Source: Tethya wilhelma
Lineage: Eukaryota; Porifera; Demospongiae; Tethyida; Tethyidae
Assembly: GCA_964030475.1 (NCBI GenBank)
Contig: CAXIPT010000002.1
Location: forward strand, 10,366,166 to 10,430,165
Length of the DNA stretch: 64,000 bases
Direction: 5' to 3'
Shown here: in pieces, positions 1 through 11,516 of the stretch
How the letters are laid out: every line of letters begins with the position of its first letter
Numbering within the stretch: position 1 is the first letter of the stretch
The notes under the pieces: model-generated
What the model was told of the DNA's origin: nothing
The model's database searches: none
The model's input: the letters and a program-made list of their open reading frames with translations, nothing else
Made by a program: the position numbers and the translations under genes

Positions 1-84
1 AATAATTACTGTAGAGAACTAAGTTCTCATTACAAAAACTACTGCCATTTCTGAAAATCTGTTCCACAGAAAACTTGGTCTGGT

Positions 85-360
85 GAAATACCGTATAGCT
101 CGTTAATTTTCTTGGCACGAAAAGTTCGTGAAAAGTTTGTCTTTGGTGATTAAAACTAATTTTCATGAATCATGATCTCTGAAGTTATATTGCCAATATC
201 CAGTTTTCTAAATTTTCGCGGAAAATTTTCCATGATATACAGTCCAATCACGAAAATCACAAAAATATTGTGCCACAAAAACTTGATGGTATTGTTCATA
301 AAAGTCACTGGTACTTTGTATTCACATTTCAAGAAAGTAAAATATTTCAAAGTTTAATTT
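85..360. repeat. MITE-like element, TTCGTGAAAA family, copy 1
   Basis: The segment holds GGCACGAAAAGTTCGTGAAAA on the left, and the rest matches a second copy at about 2245-2430, including the shared phrases CATGAATCATGATCT, TTTTCTAAATTTTC and ACAAAAATATTGTGCCA. It starts beside TACCGTATAG, the terminal sequence of another element family in this window. It is followed by an inverted pair of TTTCAAAGTTTAA around a T-run at 345-393. The small ORFs on both strands here are translations of the repeat. Confidence 0.5.
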
Positions 361-374
361 TTTTTTTTTTTTTT

Positions 375-432
375 AATTTAAACTTTGAAATACGTACTTA
401 CCCAGTCAGTAACCCCATTTTCTCAAGTAAAT
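375..432. repeat. Direct repeat of a 58-bp segment (partner 878-933)
   Basis: The phrase AAACTTTGAAATACGTACTTACCCAGTCAGTAACCCC recurs with one mismatch about 500 bp downstream. Read on the minus strand, each copy contains a 20-nt open segment ending at a GTAAGTAC donor, so a possible microexon has been duplicated together with its donor. Confidence 0.6.
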
Positions 433-515
433 TTGGATATTGAAGCCTAGCCACTTGCTAGTCGTGCGGCGTTGGGAGTCCACGTGACCTGGGTCGACGC
501 GTCATTAGACGCTGA

Positions 516-523
516 TGACGTCA
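516..523. promoter_or_regulatory. Perfect CRE palindrome
   Basis: TGACGTCA matches the CREB/ATF consensus exactly. No adjacent gene start is supported, so a regulatory role is only a possibility. Confidence 0.25.
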
Positions 524-904
524 TGGTTTTTTGCCACGCCTGGCGTCAGCATTGCTAGGTGCAGTACAGTTATACTATGTTTCAGTTGATGATACTCATG
601 ATGGAGATGACACCATGCTGCCCCAGTGCTGCTGATGAGGCCTGGTATTGGCCGAAACCGGTACAGCACAATGGGCAATGGATGTTGAGGTGAGTTACTG
701 GGTTGAAATTGTTTCATAGATATACCTGTGCTGCTAGTGCAATGGCCCTCCCCCTCTGGTGGAGAATCTGTGTTTTTTTAAACATGGATTGTGTCTACTG
801 CATTGTAGACCATACAGCCTTGTTGATGATTACTGCATTGTAATCGAAACTTTTGGCAAGAATGGACTGGTGTTAAAAATTTAAACTTTGAAATATGTAC
901 TTAC

Positions 905-1122
905 CCAGTCAGTAACCCCATTTTCTCAAGAAAGTAAAATAGACTGAATAACTAATCACTTACCTGGTATTTCCACAGCTGACAGTCTAGCCAGTACCAT
1001 GTCCTTCAAGGTGGAGACACTCTCGTCCTTGGATATCTCTATCGGGTAGACTGGGTAGGTGGGACTTGAATAGGGGAGGGGCTAAAGTGGGTGGGGAAAT
1101 GGACCATTAATCTCTCTCTCTC

Positions 1123-1204
<82 letters not shown>

Positions 1205-2543
1205 GAACATCTGTCTTCCACGATGAGTGAAAGCATCTTATTCTGTTTATCTGCCACTGAATGAGTCATGTTTGTAGTGCTACAGTAGGGAATTGGAATA
1301 TTTGGGAACTAAGAATTATCCTTTGTTGAAAGGTTTATAATACAGTGTCCATATCTCAGAGGGTCCACTATTGGAGGTTCTACTATAATGCACAGCCTCT
1401 AGCACAGAGCTGTTGGTACCCCGTCTGATCCCCTGCTGCCAGTTGGTCTCCATCACTGAGGTGAAGATCCTCCAGAGAGAGTTTGTCCTGTGAAACATAA
1501 AAGGAGGAAGTCATGAATAGTTGAATTGAATAGTTGTGGTGAAGTAACCAATGAATAATGTTAGCACTGAATTGTGAATAGTTATATGTACCGAGGTATT
1601 GCACTTCTCAGTCACGTGCAATATGATAATAATTATTTATTACGAAGAATGACATAGTACTTACAACAGGCATGAGTCATTGATACAAATCACCCCTCTG
1701 TGACTTTACCGTAGGTATTCCTAGCCCCACCCACTGACCTTGCTGAGTGTCAGTACCACGACTGACGACTGAGCTCCTCTCTCCGACACCTTCACCTGAC
1801 TGATGGTCACATGACCTGACTCCACCCCCAACACACCAGAGATAGGAGACACTCAGAGGAGGTACGACACGCGAGTGTCAATTAGCGCATTCCAATCATG
1901 TGACTACTATAGTCAAGAGGAAACCAAACATAGTTTAGTGGTTGCACAATTTTGTGGTTGCCGGTCTGTGTATATATGACAAAAATGAATAGTGACATAA
2001 CATAGACATTAATTTTAGACAAAAGAGGCATTTCCCTGGGAATATTAACAATCTTATGCAATGTGCTGACATGTATAATTAGCTGCTAGCCTCGTTCCCA
2101 GGCTCCCGCCTACACGGGGACCCTGGGAACGAGGCTAATTAGCCACTCCAATGCCATTGTCTAGACTACAGTATTATCAGGTATTGATCACAGATCTCTT
2201 GTAACAGTACTTCTTACATACTTTGAAGCAATTACTGTGTAGCTCCAAATATTCGTGCCACAAAAAGTTCGTGAAAAGTCTGTCTTTGCTGTTTTGAGCT
2301 AATTTTCGTGAATCATGATCTTGAAAATTATATTGACAATAATTATACGGTTTTCTAAATTTTCCTGGAGAAAATTTTCGTGATATACGCTCAAATTCAC
2401 AAAAATATTGTGCCATGAAAATTTGGAGCCATATGGTAGCTAATTAATTACCACAGGGGCTTACTCGTAGTTCTCCTAGTGTTGAGTTCTTAGGGAATCC
2501 CGAGACGAGCTCACTCTCTCCCCCTCCCCCCCTCACACCCTCA
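905..2543 (-). CDS. Possible multi-exon gene fragment with ubiquitin-like features
   Basis: No long ORF is present, but five short open stretches bounded by splice-like signals lie in order on the minus strand: about 2543-2465, 1851-1739, 1487-1420, 1050-964 and a 20-nt microexon at 924-905. They encode peptides such as FPKNSTLGELR, LSLEDLHLSDGDQLA and PIEISKDESVSTLKDMVLAR. The 'xxISKDxSVxxLKxxV' and 'LxDGDxL' patterns are those of ubiquitin-like folds, as in some deubiquitinases. The joins 1739/1487 and 964/924 keep the frame; the other joins do not resolve cleanly. The intron 963-925 would be only 39 bp. Start and stop are not identified and the gene may continue left of the window. This is an inference that transcript data would settle. 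Confidence 0.3.
1124..1199. repeat. (CA)n microsatellite
   Basis: An uninterrupted CA run of about 76 bp. It makes a spurious cysteine-valine ORF on the minus strand. Confidence 0.95.
2087..2137. mobile_element. Hairpin MITE, TAGCCTCGT family
   Basis: A foldback of 51 bp with 16-bp arms, TAGCCTCGTTCCCAGG and its reverse complement, around a GC-rich loop. It is flanked by ATTAGCTGC and ATTAGCCAC, a 9-bp imperfect direct repeat consistent with a target site duplication. Related hairpins lie at 2701-2772, 52832-52902 and 54351-54447. Confidence 0.7.
2245..2430. repeat. MITE-like element, TTCGTGAAAA family, copy 2
   Basis: This stretch matches the element at 85-360 over most of its length, from AAAGTTCGTGAAAAGTCTG to AAAATATTGTGCCATGAAAA. 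It carries no coding capacity. Confidence 0.5.
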
Positions 2544-2700
2544 CTGGTGGAGGGGTGTGTCAGGTGGAGGAGCCAATGTGGAGCGTGCAATTAATTTTGT
2601 ATTGGGTTAAGCACTGGATGGTCTTCAAAAGGTATACTAGTGCATGTGAGTGAAAGATAATATACAATACATTCTCTAAAGAGCAAGTAGGTAGAAAACA

Positions 2701-2772
2701 CAGCCTCATTCCCAGGCTTTCCCCTAATTTATTCATTTTGGTTATTTTAGCGGGGGGAAAGCCTGGTACCAA
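2701..2772. mobile_element. Degenerate hairpin of the TAGCCTCGT family
   Basis: The left arm CAGCCTCATTCCCAGGCTTT and the right segment GGGGGAAAGCCTGG form an imperfect inverted repeat. The outer right terminus has decayed. Confidence 0.45.
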
Positions 2773-2786
2773 ACATCACGTGAATG

Positions 2787-2842
2787 ACGAAAGCGGTGCC
2801 GCCGCTTTCGTAATGTGACGTTTACATGGAGAAAAACGTCAC
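2787..2842. repeat. Two adjacent short palindromes
   Basis: ACGAAAGCGG and its complement (2787-2811, 5-bp loop), then GTGACGTTT and AAACGTCAC (2815-2842). The second contains TGACGTTT/AACGTCA half-CRE motifs. They could be a regulatory site or a repeat remnant; nothing here decides between these. Confidence 0.4.
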
Positions 2843-3211
2843 GTTACATTAGTGAAAATTTTTTACACCCACGCATTTTTTTTCGATCGACTGTACTGGT
2901 TGTAAAGCGCGAAGAACCTTGGAATACGGCAGTAGTTGGAGCTCAAACTGATGTCACTTTAGGCACTCATCTTCCGTGGAACATTTATTTACGTAGAGCT
3001 AGGCTGTAAGATCTATCTACCTGACACTGACAGATGAAAGTGACACGAACAGAAGTGGTTGACAATTGAAAGCTTCGAAGAGCACAAAGTTTTATTCGCT
3101 GTATGCAGTCATAGCACCAGTAAACCACAACTACAAACAGCCCTTAAAATTGCCATTTCTTGCTCTCGTCTTCGCTCAGGCTATGACTGTGAGTGTCAGA
3201 ATACGGTGGCN

Positions 3212-3794
3212 CACAATAAGTCTCGAGTCGAACTTTATCCTCAAACTTTCGGGCGAAACCAAAATCTGTAAGCTTCAGTCTATTCTTGGAAGTCAACAGT
3301 AAGTTCTCACATTTTAGATCTCTATGTACGATCTTCACCTTGTGACACTGTTCAACGGCATTCATCATATCTGTAAACAAGTTTCTTGCCACCCTTTCCG
3401 AGAGATGATGCTTTGCATTCACAAAGTCGAGAAGATCTCCACCATCCACATACTCCAGTATCAGGTATATTGCCTCTTCAGTTTCAATAACTTCGTACAA
3501 CTGGACAATATTCTCATGCTGGATCGCTCTCAGTGTCTCGATCTCTCTTGGCAGGAACTTTGTCAAGATGTCCTTCGGGGCCCTCTTCTTGTTGATGATC
3601 TTTACAGCAACCTCTCTTTTCTTCGACTTGCTTGTGGTACAAGTGGCTGCTTTCACTTTTCCATAGGCTCCCGTACCGATGGTCTTGCCCAGGATGTAGC
3701 CATGTTTGTGTAGGCCATATACTGTATTGGGTGTACTGATAGCACGTTTCGAGGCAGATTTGCCCGTGCTGGTTGTGGGAGGGTTGTTGGGCAT
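3212..3794 (-). CDS. TSSK-type serine/threonine kinase, 3' end lost at assembly gap
   Basis: This encodes the first 194 residues of a protein kinase in a single exon. Visible kinase motifs are the glycine loop GTGAYGKVKAA (about 40-50), VAVK with the ATP lysine at 65, HRDLKCEN (157-164) and DFG at 177-179 followed by FAR. The HRDLKCEN/DFGFAR pairing and FLPREIETL match the testis-specific kinase (TSSK) family, known from other animals to act in sperm development. The sequence stops at the N at 3211, just before the activation-loop end, and the bases beyond it do not continue the domain, so this is an assembly break. The ATG at 3794 starts the conserved frame; a TTG three codons upstream is not needed. 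It is divergent from the TSSK at 4169. Confidence 0.85.
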
Positions 3795-4168
3795 CTTGTT
3801 CAATTTGTGATTTTGTCAAAAATGAGCATTATCGCTTCTGTGTTTCCACTTATGGAAAGAAAGACCGTTATTTTCTGTGAATAAGAGTCTTCTCCATGGT
3901 GATGCACGCCAAACTTAGTCAACATCAAGAAAAAATTAGCGTTCTTACCATGGAATCAATAGCTGAAGCGTTTCCTAATTGATCAAAGCGTTTAGCGTTG
4001 AACCGTGAAAGACGCTCGTTGACAGGTACTGATGACGGGTTCATAGTGACGTGTTGACGTTTATAAACCAGAAGATAGCGTCCCATTGTCATTTTTGGTT
4101 GAATCACTTCTTCTCCAAATATAATTCTCCTCCAAGTCTCGATCATTTCATAATTTCTTCCCACCAAC
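3795..4168. promoter_or_regulatory. Bidirectional spacer between two divergent TSSK-type kinases
   Basis: A 374-bp spacer separates the two ATG codons, which point away from each other. An antisense reading frame with a GTAAGA donor at 3951 exists here on the minus strand, so a 5' exon of the left kinase in this spacer is possible but unproven. Confidence 0.4.
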
Positions 4169-6101
4169 ATGTCCTCTGGAAGCAACGAATCTCTCTCCGG
4201 TCCGTACACCTGTAACGTGTACCACCATATGCCTCGGCGACAACTCTACATCAGGTGTTGTTGCGAACAAGTGCCATGTCCAGAAGCTCTGGGATATACT
4301 CAGGGAAAGACACTAGGCTGTGGAACCTATGCTAAGGTGAAAGCAGCTTGGTCACCGTTCGAGAGAAACTTGGTAAGTGGGCGTAGCTGGTAGCGCTAAT
4401 CAATTTTCGGGTGGAGCTGGACAAGCCCCTCCCATAGTTGTACGGTAGCTGTGAATATAAAATTTTTATACTCACTTTCTCACTCTCTAGATTGCTATCA
4501 AGAATCTCAACAAGAAAGCTGCTTCCAAGGACTATCTCTCCAAGTTTCTACCAAGAGAGATAGAGGTCCTTCAGAAGCTTCAACATCCAAACATCATTTG
4601 CGTTCACCAAATCGTAGAAACCGAGCAGAAAGTCTTCTTCATGCTTGAGCTAGCCGAGAATGGCGACTTACTGGATTACATCAACTCTAGGCGATACCTC
4701 CCCGAGCCAGAGGCCAAGCACTTCTACAGGCAGATGAGTAGCGCCATCGCTTATTGTCACAGTCAAAACATTATCCACCGCGATCTAAAATGTGAAAATA
4801 TCATGTTGTCCAAGAACATGAATGTGAAAATTGGAGGTAAGTTTATGTTTCTATTCTACCATTATTAGATTGGTGTGTGTTTTGGGGTTGGTTTGTGAAA
4901 ATTATGTACATGGTTTCTAGTTTAGTTGTCTTGATCTGGTACAAGATACAACTGAGCTGGGAAATTATTGTTGCTATGGTAACAGGGTTGGTCATCTTTG
5001 TTTTTTCTTTTGTTTTTTGTTTTTTTTTTACAGATTTTGGATTTGCTATGTGTTGCACGTACAACCCTGCTACCACACCCTGTGGCTCCTACAGCTATGC
5101 TGCTCCCGAGCTTTTCACAGCCAATGGTTCATCTTATGATGGAAAGAAAGCTGATGTTTGGAGTCTGTAAGTGAAGCTATACGTACCTTTTCATATCGCT
5201 TTCTATTCTTGCTAAAGTACGTAGAAATGTTTTTACATATAGTAGCAATTCTTTTTCGTGTGATATAAATTTTCTTCTCTCTCTATAGCGGTGTGATTCT
5301 CTTTGCTATGGTCTGTGGTCGACTGCCTTTTGGTGACGACACACAAGTGAAGAAAATGAGAGAGAGAGAGCTGGCGTTTACTCGTCCTCTCACAAGTGGT
5401 AAGTCTTTTGTCGGTCATAGTGTTTGTACCTTTATTACTAATGTTTAATCAAATTTTTTAATAAATGCAAATGCTGTACTTGCTATTTAATGTTTTCTTT
5501 TTTTCATTCTTTCTTTTTTTCTTTGTTCTTAGAGTGCAAGACGTTCATCACTTGTCTTCTTTCAGTTGACATATCCAAGAGGTTGGACAGCACTCAGATG
5601 CAGATCTACGGATGGGCTGGAATGGCACCAGTCACCACTCCCAAACCTCTTTCCACCAACACCAGCCAGACCAAGTACACCATCGAAAACTGTCTGCCGC
5701 AGTTTCTCCACCAGACGAGGACCTCACCTCAGACCACCAAGCTTCATCCTTATCCTGAGTGCTCATTCATCGTGACCTCGCCCTATCCAAGCATGATGAA
5801 TGCTGCCGAAGGAAGCAGGACAAGATCATCAACCAGTCATGTCCAAGAGTACACTCCTGTGACCATAAGAACTCTCCAACCAGTTGCCCCTCAGCTTGAA
5901 AGGACTGTTGTCATGAAGGAGACAAGCAACCAGGCCAGTACGTCAGGCGGCTCTAGCAGTGGATCTACAAGTCACACAAAGAGCAGACCGTTGGTGGCAA
6001 AGCTGGGCAAGAAGATTGCAGACTGTGTGAAGCAAGTCAGCCATCACAGATCACAATCCAGCAGTAATTCTATGAGAGACAGGTCATCATCCTCTTCTTG
6101 A
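4169..6101 (+). CDS. TSSK-type serine/threonine protein kinase
   Basis: Five exons join in frame: 4169-4372, 4491-4836, 5034-5166, 5289-5398 and 5533-6101, giving 453 residues. All introns are GT-AG. The catalytic domain has the glycine loop LGCGTYAKVKAA (49-60), the AIK lysine at 72, HRDLKCEN (164-171), DFGFAM (184-189), an APE motif in YAAPELF and the ADVWSLGVILF helix. All catalytic residues are present, so an active kinase is expected. HRDLKCEN and KFLPREIEVL place it in the TSSK family. The C-terminal 190 residues are low-complexity, rich in Ser and Thr, without a known domain. The likely role is in germ cells or sperm, inferred from the family. TSSKs are often intronless in vertebrates; here introns interrupt the domain, while the left neighbour kinase is intronless as far as it goes. 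Confidence 0.9.
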
Positions 6102-6761
6102 GAGTGGATTCAGTTCTTGACAGTACAATCATAGCTTGTCCGAACTAGTACTATAGCTGGTTTCTGTTGTGTGTGTGTGTTTTTGACATTAAAACAGTTA
6201 TTTTTGTAGTGTGTTTGGCTGGTTATTAACGTTAATTAACTATAAAACACTCTATATGGGGGGTTGGGGACCATGCTGAATGATTTGCAACTGTACAAAT
6301 ATCTAATTTCCTGTGGAATGTAATAATTTGCTCTTGTGGTTAAATAGTCGCTTCCTGTTATGGGTGGGCATTGGATGTTGCGCAATATACTGATGAGGCG
6401 GAATATTGTAGTACTTCAATCAATGGCAGTGGAAGGGGCTTTTTTTCAACATAAGCTAAGGCTTTCCCCCTTATACCTTACATGATAAAAACATTCACGA
6501 CACACACATTACCACAGTCATTCACTAGTTCATTAGTGTATGAAATTAGCTGTTCCAGCTCTATGTATCTGTCAGGCAGCTGTTGTTGAACTAGCCACGA
6601 TTATCGTTCAAAAAGCGCCGATTTTTGACACTAAGAGACCAGATTTAGTCCTCTAACACAAATCGTAAGTGACAAAGACTTCTTTACTGTACCTACCATA
6701 ATCTGTTTACTTTCTAAACGGTTATAAAGGTGTCTAAAAGAGTCAAGAAGACGTTGAATAA

Positions 6762-7730
6762 ATGGCGACAGGGTCTAAAGTGCAACCCCCTATACCACCT
6801 ATAACTTTCTCCAAATACGAGCGAATGCTGGAGACGATCCAGTATGGCAAGGAAGAAGAGGCTATCAAGTTATTCTCAAGTGGAAAATTCGATGTCAACC
6901 TGGAGATACCCTATCTTTTTGATGACAGAAAAAAGTACCAAGTTACTCCACTACATTGGGCTGTGAAATACCACAAGCCCAAACTGTGCAAGTTTTTGCT
7001 TGCAAATGGAGCCAATCCATACAATACTCTTGTCTATGAGTATTATCCACTGCATGAGGCTTGCAATAGAGGCTACGAAGACATTGTCAAAGTCTTCATT
7101 GAAACAAAGGTAGATGTAAACCGAGTCACCAACGATTTGGACACCCCTCTCCACATAGCCTGTACGCGAGGCAACATACAGTGTGTCCATCTCTTGCTGG
7201 GTCACGGAGCAAACTCGAAGATGAAGAACAAGGCAGGACACACACCTCTGGAAGCAGCTCTCTACCACAATCACCAAGATTTGGTGCAGCTTTTCAAAAC
7301 TTACGGAATCACATTAGGTAAGCAAGTTTAATTTTTAGTATTTTCTCACAATTTGTTGAAGTAGATAAGCAAGTTTAATTTTTCACAAGTTGTTAAAGTT
7401 TCCATCTGTTTTCTATGCTTATGTGGCAGCTAACAATGAATTGTGGCATATATAGTTTTATGCTTACTCATTTGGGCTGTCTGGTTCAGTTTGTGCTAGA
7501 CATTCATTTTGTTGACAGGTGCTGGACCAACTATAGCTGGTGTTACTAAACAAGTTCAGTTTGATACAGCTGTCACATTTCCTGAAGTTAAAACAGTCCA
7601 CTTTAAGTTCCTTGCACAATCTTGTATAGCTTCTGGCTTCACAGTACACCAAGTACCTTGCAGTGAACTTTGGGGGGGATTTTCAGCAAGCTATATACTT
7701 CCCATCTGTCCTTGTCCAAGTGCCTATTAG
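6762..7730 (+). CDS. Ankyrin-repeat protein
   Basis: Two exons, 6762-7317 and 7519-7730, join through a GTAAGC donor and a TTGACAG acceptor in phase 1 and give 255 residues. The first exon encodes about five ankyrin repeats: a weak one near 21-50, then PLHWAVKYHKPKLCKFLLANGA (split here as PLHWAVKYHK plus LCKFLLANGA), PLHEACNRGYEDIVKVFIE, PLHIACTRGNIQCVHLLLG and PLEAALYHNHQDLVQLF. These are protein-binding repeats with no catalytic residues. The C-terminal 70 residues match nothing I know. If the intron is retained, translation ends at 7331 after 189 residues. Partner and location are unknown; there is no signal peptide or membrane segment. Confidence 0.75.
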
Positions 7731-8776
7731 CAAGAATACAAACAGTTGCCTAGGAAACTGTGTGCTGCTAGCTGTACAATGGGCACTACCTGATCTTCTA
7801 TTGTGAAGAAAGCTTTCCTTGTGGCTGAATTAGTGTCCATTCTGGCTTTGTTCTGGAGTTGATTTTCCAGGAGAAACACTTCACTTCACTTCCCTCTCTC
7901 TTCCTGCTTGTTTGTGTGCATGTGTACAGGTATTCGTGTACACAGCAAAGGGTTTTTATACATGCGTTTCTCATGTATGTGGGTATATATGCCTTCAAAA
8001 GTGGGACGGGCTGAAATGTTGTTGTGCAGTGCTCAAACAGGAAAGAATTTGACATTTTATTGGTTGAGCTGGTCTACATGTTCCTAGTACACTGATTAGT
8101 GGTGTCTCTAGGCACGTGCAGTGAGTTCAGAGGTCACACTATAGGATAACTTTCAGAATGATGTATGTGTGTTTGTGAGCGTGGTTGAATTGCCCGGCTG
8201 GCTGTCATCAAGGAAAGCAGATATTTGTCTGGAAGAGGGTCTGGAGTTATTCTGAAAGTGGACTAGCTTCCTCCTGTACCAAACAAGGTTTCTAAAATCG
8301 TTTTACAGGTAGCAATAAACAAAGTGTATAACCGAGTATATGTGTACCATAATATGCTGTATTTTTGTCTGTAGCAGCTATATAAGTGGGTGTTTCTTTT
8401 TGTCTGTTGTTGGGACCTTGTGCCAAGACCTTTTGTTGCAGGTTCATGAGTAGCTTTGTCTGTTCCAAAACATGAGCCATCTAATGCTTTTGTGTTCCAA
8501 TTTGTGGCCTATCCACTTCAATAGTTCTGTTGGGGTCCAAGGTTCTATACAGTATGTGTTACTGCTTGTATAATGTAACCTTTCTTGCTATTGAATGGTG
8601 GGGACTATTTTTGAGTGTGTGATATTCAATCTGTGATGTGTAGTGTCAACATTATAAAGCTTGTAGCGATTAATACCTATGATGTAATCCCATTGGCTAT
8701 CTGCTATTGTGATCAGTAACACTCTGCTTACTGCTTTATATACAGTGTACGATATTGTAGTATAGGTGCTTTTACT

Positions 8777-8795
8777 TGTGTGTGTGTGTCTGTGT

Positions 8796-8844
<49 letters not shown>
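8777..8844. repeat. (TG)n microsatellite
   Basis: A TG run with a few TC interruptions. Similar TG runs lie at 10198-10231, 11477-11514 and 15672-15705 in the same gene-poor stretch. Confidence 0.9.
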
Positions 8845-8845
<1 letters not shown>

Positions 8846-9993
8846 CTGTGACAAGGAACTGTATCTTTTTAGCTGAGCTATGTTCTTTTTCACTAGCTAA
8901 TTTTCATACACTGCATTAAGCTATTCAACTAAATTTACCAGTACTTTTCTAACTGATTTTATGGGGATACCTCCAATTTCATGGCTTGCCTGGGACTCTT
9001 TTAACTGTTTTTACTGGTTTAGCCCCTCAAAACCGCTGCTGACTAGCAGGTATGGCATGGCGTGATGTTCTGGGAGAACACCAAGCAAGGTTTATTGTTT
9101 AAGAACAGAGCGGATATATCAGATTATTGGTACTGAACAACATGTGAACGACAGTTGCTCAGGGAGTACACCAGCCTAGACCATTAGCATGTGCTGTGAG
9201 CGAGTTTAGAATATTCATGAGCTAATTGTAATATTCATGAATTATGATTTACGTACTTTGGTGCCCAGTGGAATTTCCCCTCCATGCTCAAGGTCAAATA
9301 TTTGGCTAACCACTTGTACATGTATCAATGCAGAATTTTTTTTTTCAAAGTTAAAAAAACAATAAGTGGCTAAGAAAGGTTGGTTGAATAAAGGAAGTTT
9401 GTGTGTAGAGAATGTATAGGGAAAAACCAATACATGTGCTAGTTATGTAGGGTGACCTCTTTATGCAAACACTTGAAATGGAAAATAAAAAAAGGTTACC
9501 TTACCAATAATTTAAGAAGAATAAGAGGAAGAAAAACACCTCTAATTTATGGTGGTAGCTTGTAACTTGAACAGGTGATTGTATGTCAAGGGACTGTCTA
9601 GATAAACCATGCTGCTGTTGCTGCTGTATTAGTACTAATATATATAGGCTGTAGGCACACCTATATATTGGTGCTATGGTTGGTGGTATATACAGTGTGT
9701 GAAAATTAACAGCTAGCTAAAATGATGATGATAGTGTTTAATTACTTTCAGAATAAAAATCACAGCAGATCTTATAGACTGGGTTGGACTCTGTGTTCAG
9801 ACAGCTGAGATACTTCTTTGTATGTGCAATTCCTTCAAGTTTTATGACGTAGATTTACTGTTCCCTAATTAATGATAATTGTAGGAGCATTTGTAGTTCA
9901 ATAGTTTGTAACCTCCTCCCTCCCCTCAATTTAATGGTAATTGATCATTTCCAAGGAAGCAATGTCTGTTGTAATGGTCTTAACATTCTGTAG

Positions 9994-10066
9994 TATACGG
10001 TATACAGTATACAGTATATACTCAGCATACATATACTGTATACTCTATACCGTATACTGTATATAG
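9994..10066. repeat. TATAC-rich inverted repeat
   Basis: TATACGGTATACAGTATACA on the left pairs imperfectly with ATACTGTATACTCTATACCG on the right. The same TACTGTATA unit is greatly expanded at 46316-46642. Confidence 0.5.
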
Positions 10067-10197
10067 GCCATGTAGCTAATTATCATACAATTTCGGTTGC
10101 TATGGTGAAGCTATTATATAATCCCCTCCACCTCATTGTATCCAACCATCTGGCATTGTTGCTAATTCAATTGAACTTGTATGTATACACAGATTTG

Positions 10198-10244
<47 letters not shown>

Positions 10245-11473
10245 TTGTCGAACCACCTGTTTTATGTAACTTCATAACTTGTAATTAACCCACATCTTGT
10301 TGTTCTGAGATACAATAGTCCATTGTGCAAAGCAGTATCAAATTTATAGCATAAAATTAATTTATGGACAAGCGATCAGGGGTATCAATCAATAAGCTGT
10401 GGGTGTGGGGTGGGTATGGTGTGGACACCTTATCCAAAATTGTGTGGTAATACCTTATGGTGAGATCACTGGGATGCATGTGGAGGTGGGTATGTTGTTG
10501 ACACCTTATAATTATTATGTGATACCTTAATAGCGAGATCACTGGATCATTGAGGTAAACATGTTGTGCTTTGTTTGGTGATGGTTGTTTTCTAATTGCC
10601 TGGGGGGTTATGTCAGAAATGAATTCACAAAACAGACTCATCCTCATGACTTGAGCTTTGACCCTTTCCTCAAGTCTTGAGCTTGCCTGTGAATTTGGTT
10701 TGAAACTTTTTTTTGCAAGTTGAGTACAGCACTTGCTAAATCACAGCTCAGTTTATCATGTAAATTAGTTATTAAGTAAGATTTGTTAATATCAACTTTT
10801 CTTATGTCCTAGCTCTAAAAATGCTTTGGAATTGTAATAACTTCAATCAATTTAGTTAGATAATGATTATTGCTTTATTTACAACTGTGTTTACATTGAA
10901 GTCATTCAAAACATTGTGAGTCACAAGGCAACATGGTACAATGGATGAGCAAACCAGGGAAAGGCCTAGATCTCTCTCTTGTGTGTGTGTTATTGTAAAC
11001 CCTCTTCCTTTGTATAGAGTTCACTGTAAAATAGATACTCGACACACATTTCGTACGTTTTGTACACACACATACTGTTTTTATGCTTGTGTGTACGTAT
11101 AACTTCCAAACTATTTATAAATATACAAGGTTCGTTTTTGATAGTTGCTTTCTTTTGGAGAACAGCCTCTGGAGGGAATTATGCATCAATGTATGTTAGT
11201 ATTGTATATGCAGACATGGATGATTATACAAAAGTGCTAGTTAAATAACTGAACAGGTTTTCGTTTCCGTTTAAAGGTCCATTGCTCTTGCCTGTGTTGT
11301 TGTTACAGATATATTCGATGTGTGTATATTGCGTATGTGTTCAGTAAACATTTTATTATCAGCCAAAGAGATCCATTTATGGATGATACTCTGATGTGTC
11401 TGTGTGTGTTTTTGTACATAGAGGGTCTGTACCTTCAGAGATTGAGTGTTAGTAAATGTCGCTTTAACGGTTT

Positions 11474-11516
<43 letters not shown>

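Noticed and set aside
1039..1269. ORF of alternating Cys-Val on the minus strand
   Set aside because: It is a translation of the (CA)n microsatellite. The same holds for Ser-Leu, Arg-Glu and His-Thr ORFs at 8588-8893, 11271-11585, 16649-17054, 42556-42640 and 59361-59564.
3925..4209. Minus-strand ORF with protein-like composition between the two TSSK genes
   Set aside because: It starts only with GTG, overlaps the 5' coding end of the plus kinase in antisense and has no recognisable domain. It could be a 5' exon of the minus kinase, but no matching acceptor before 3794 is convincing.
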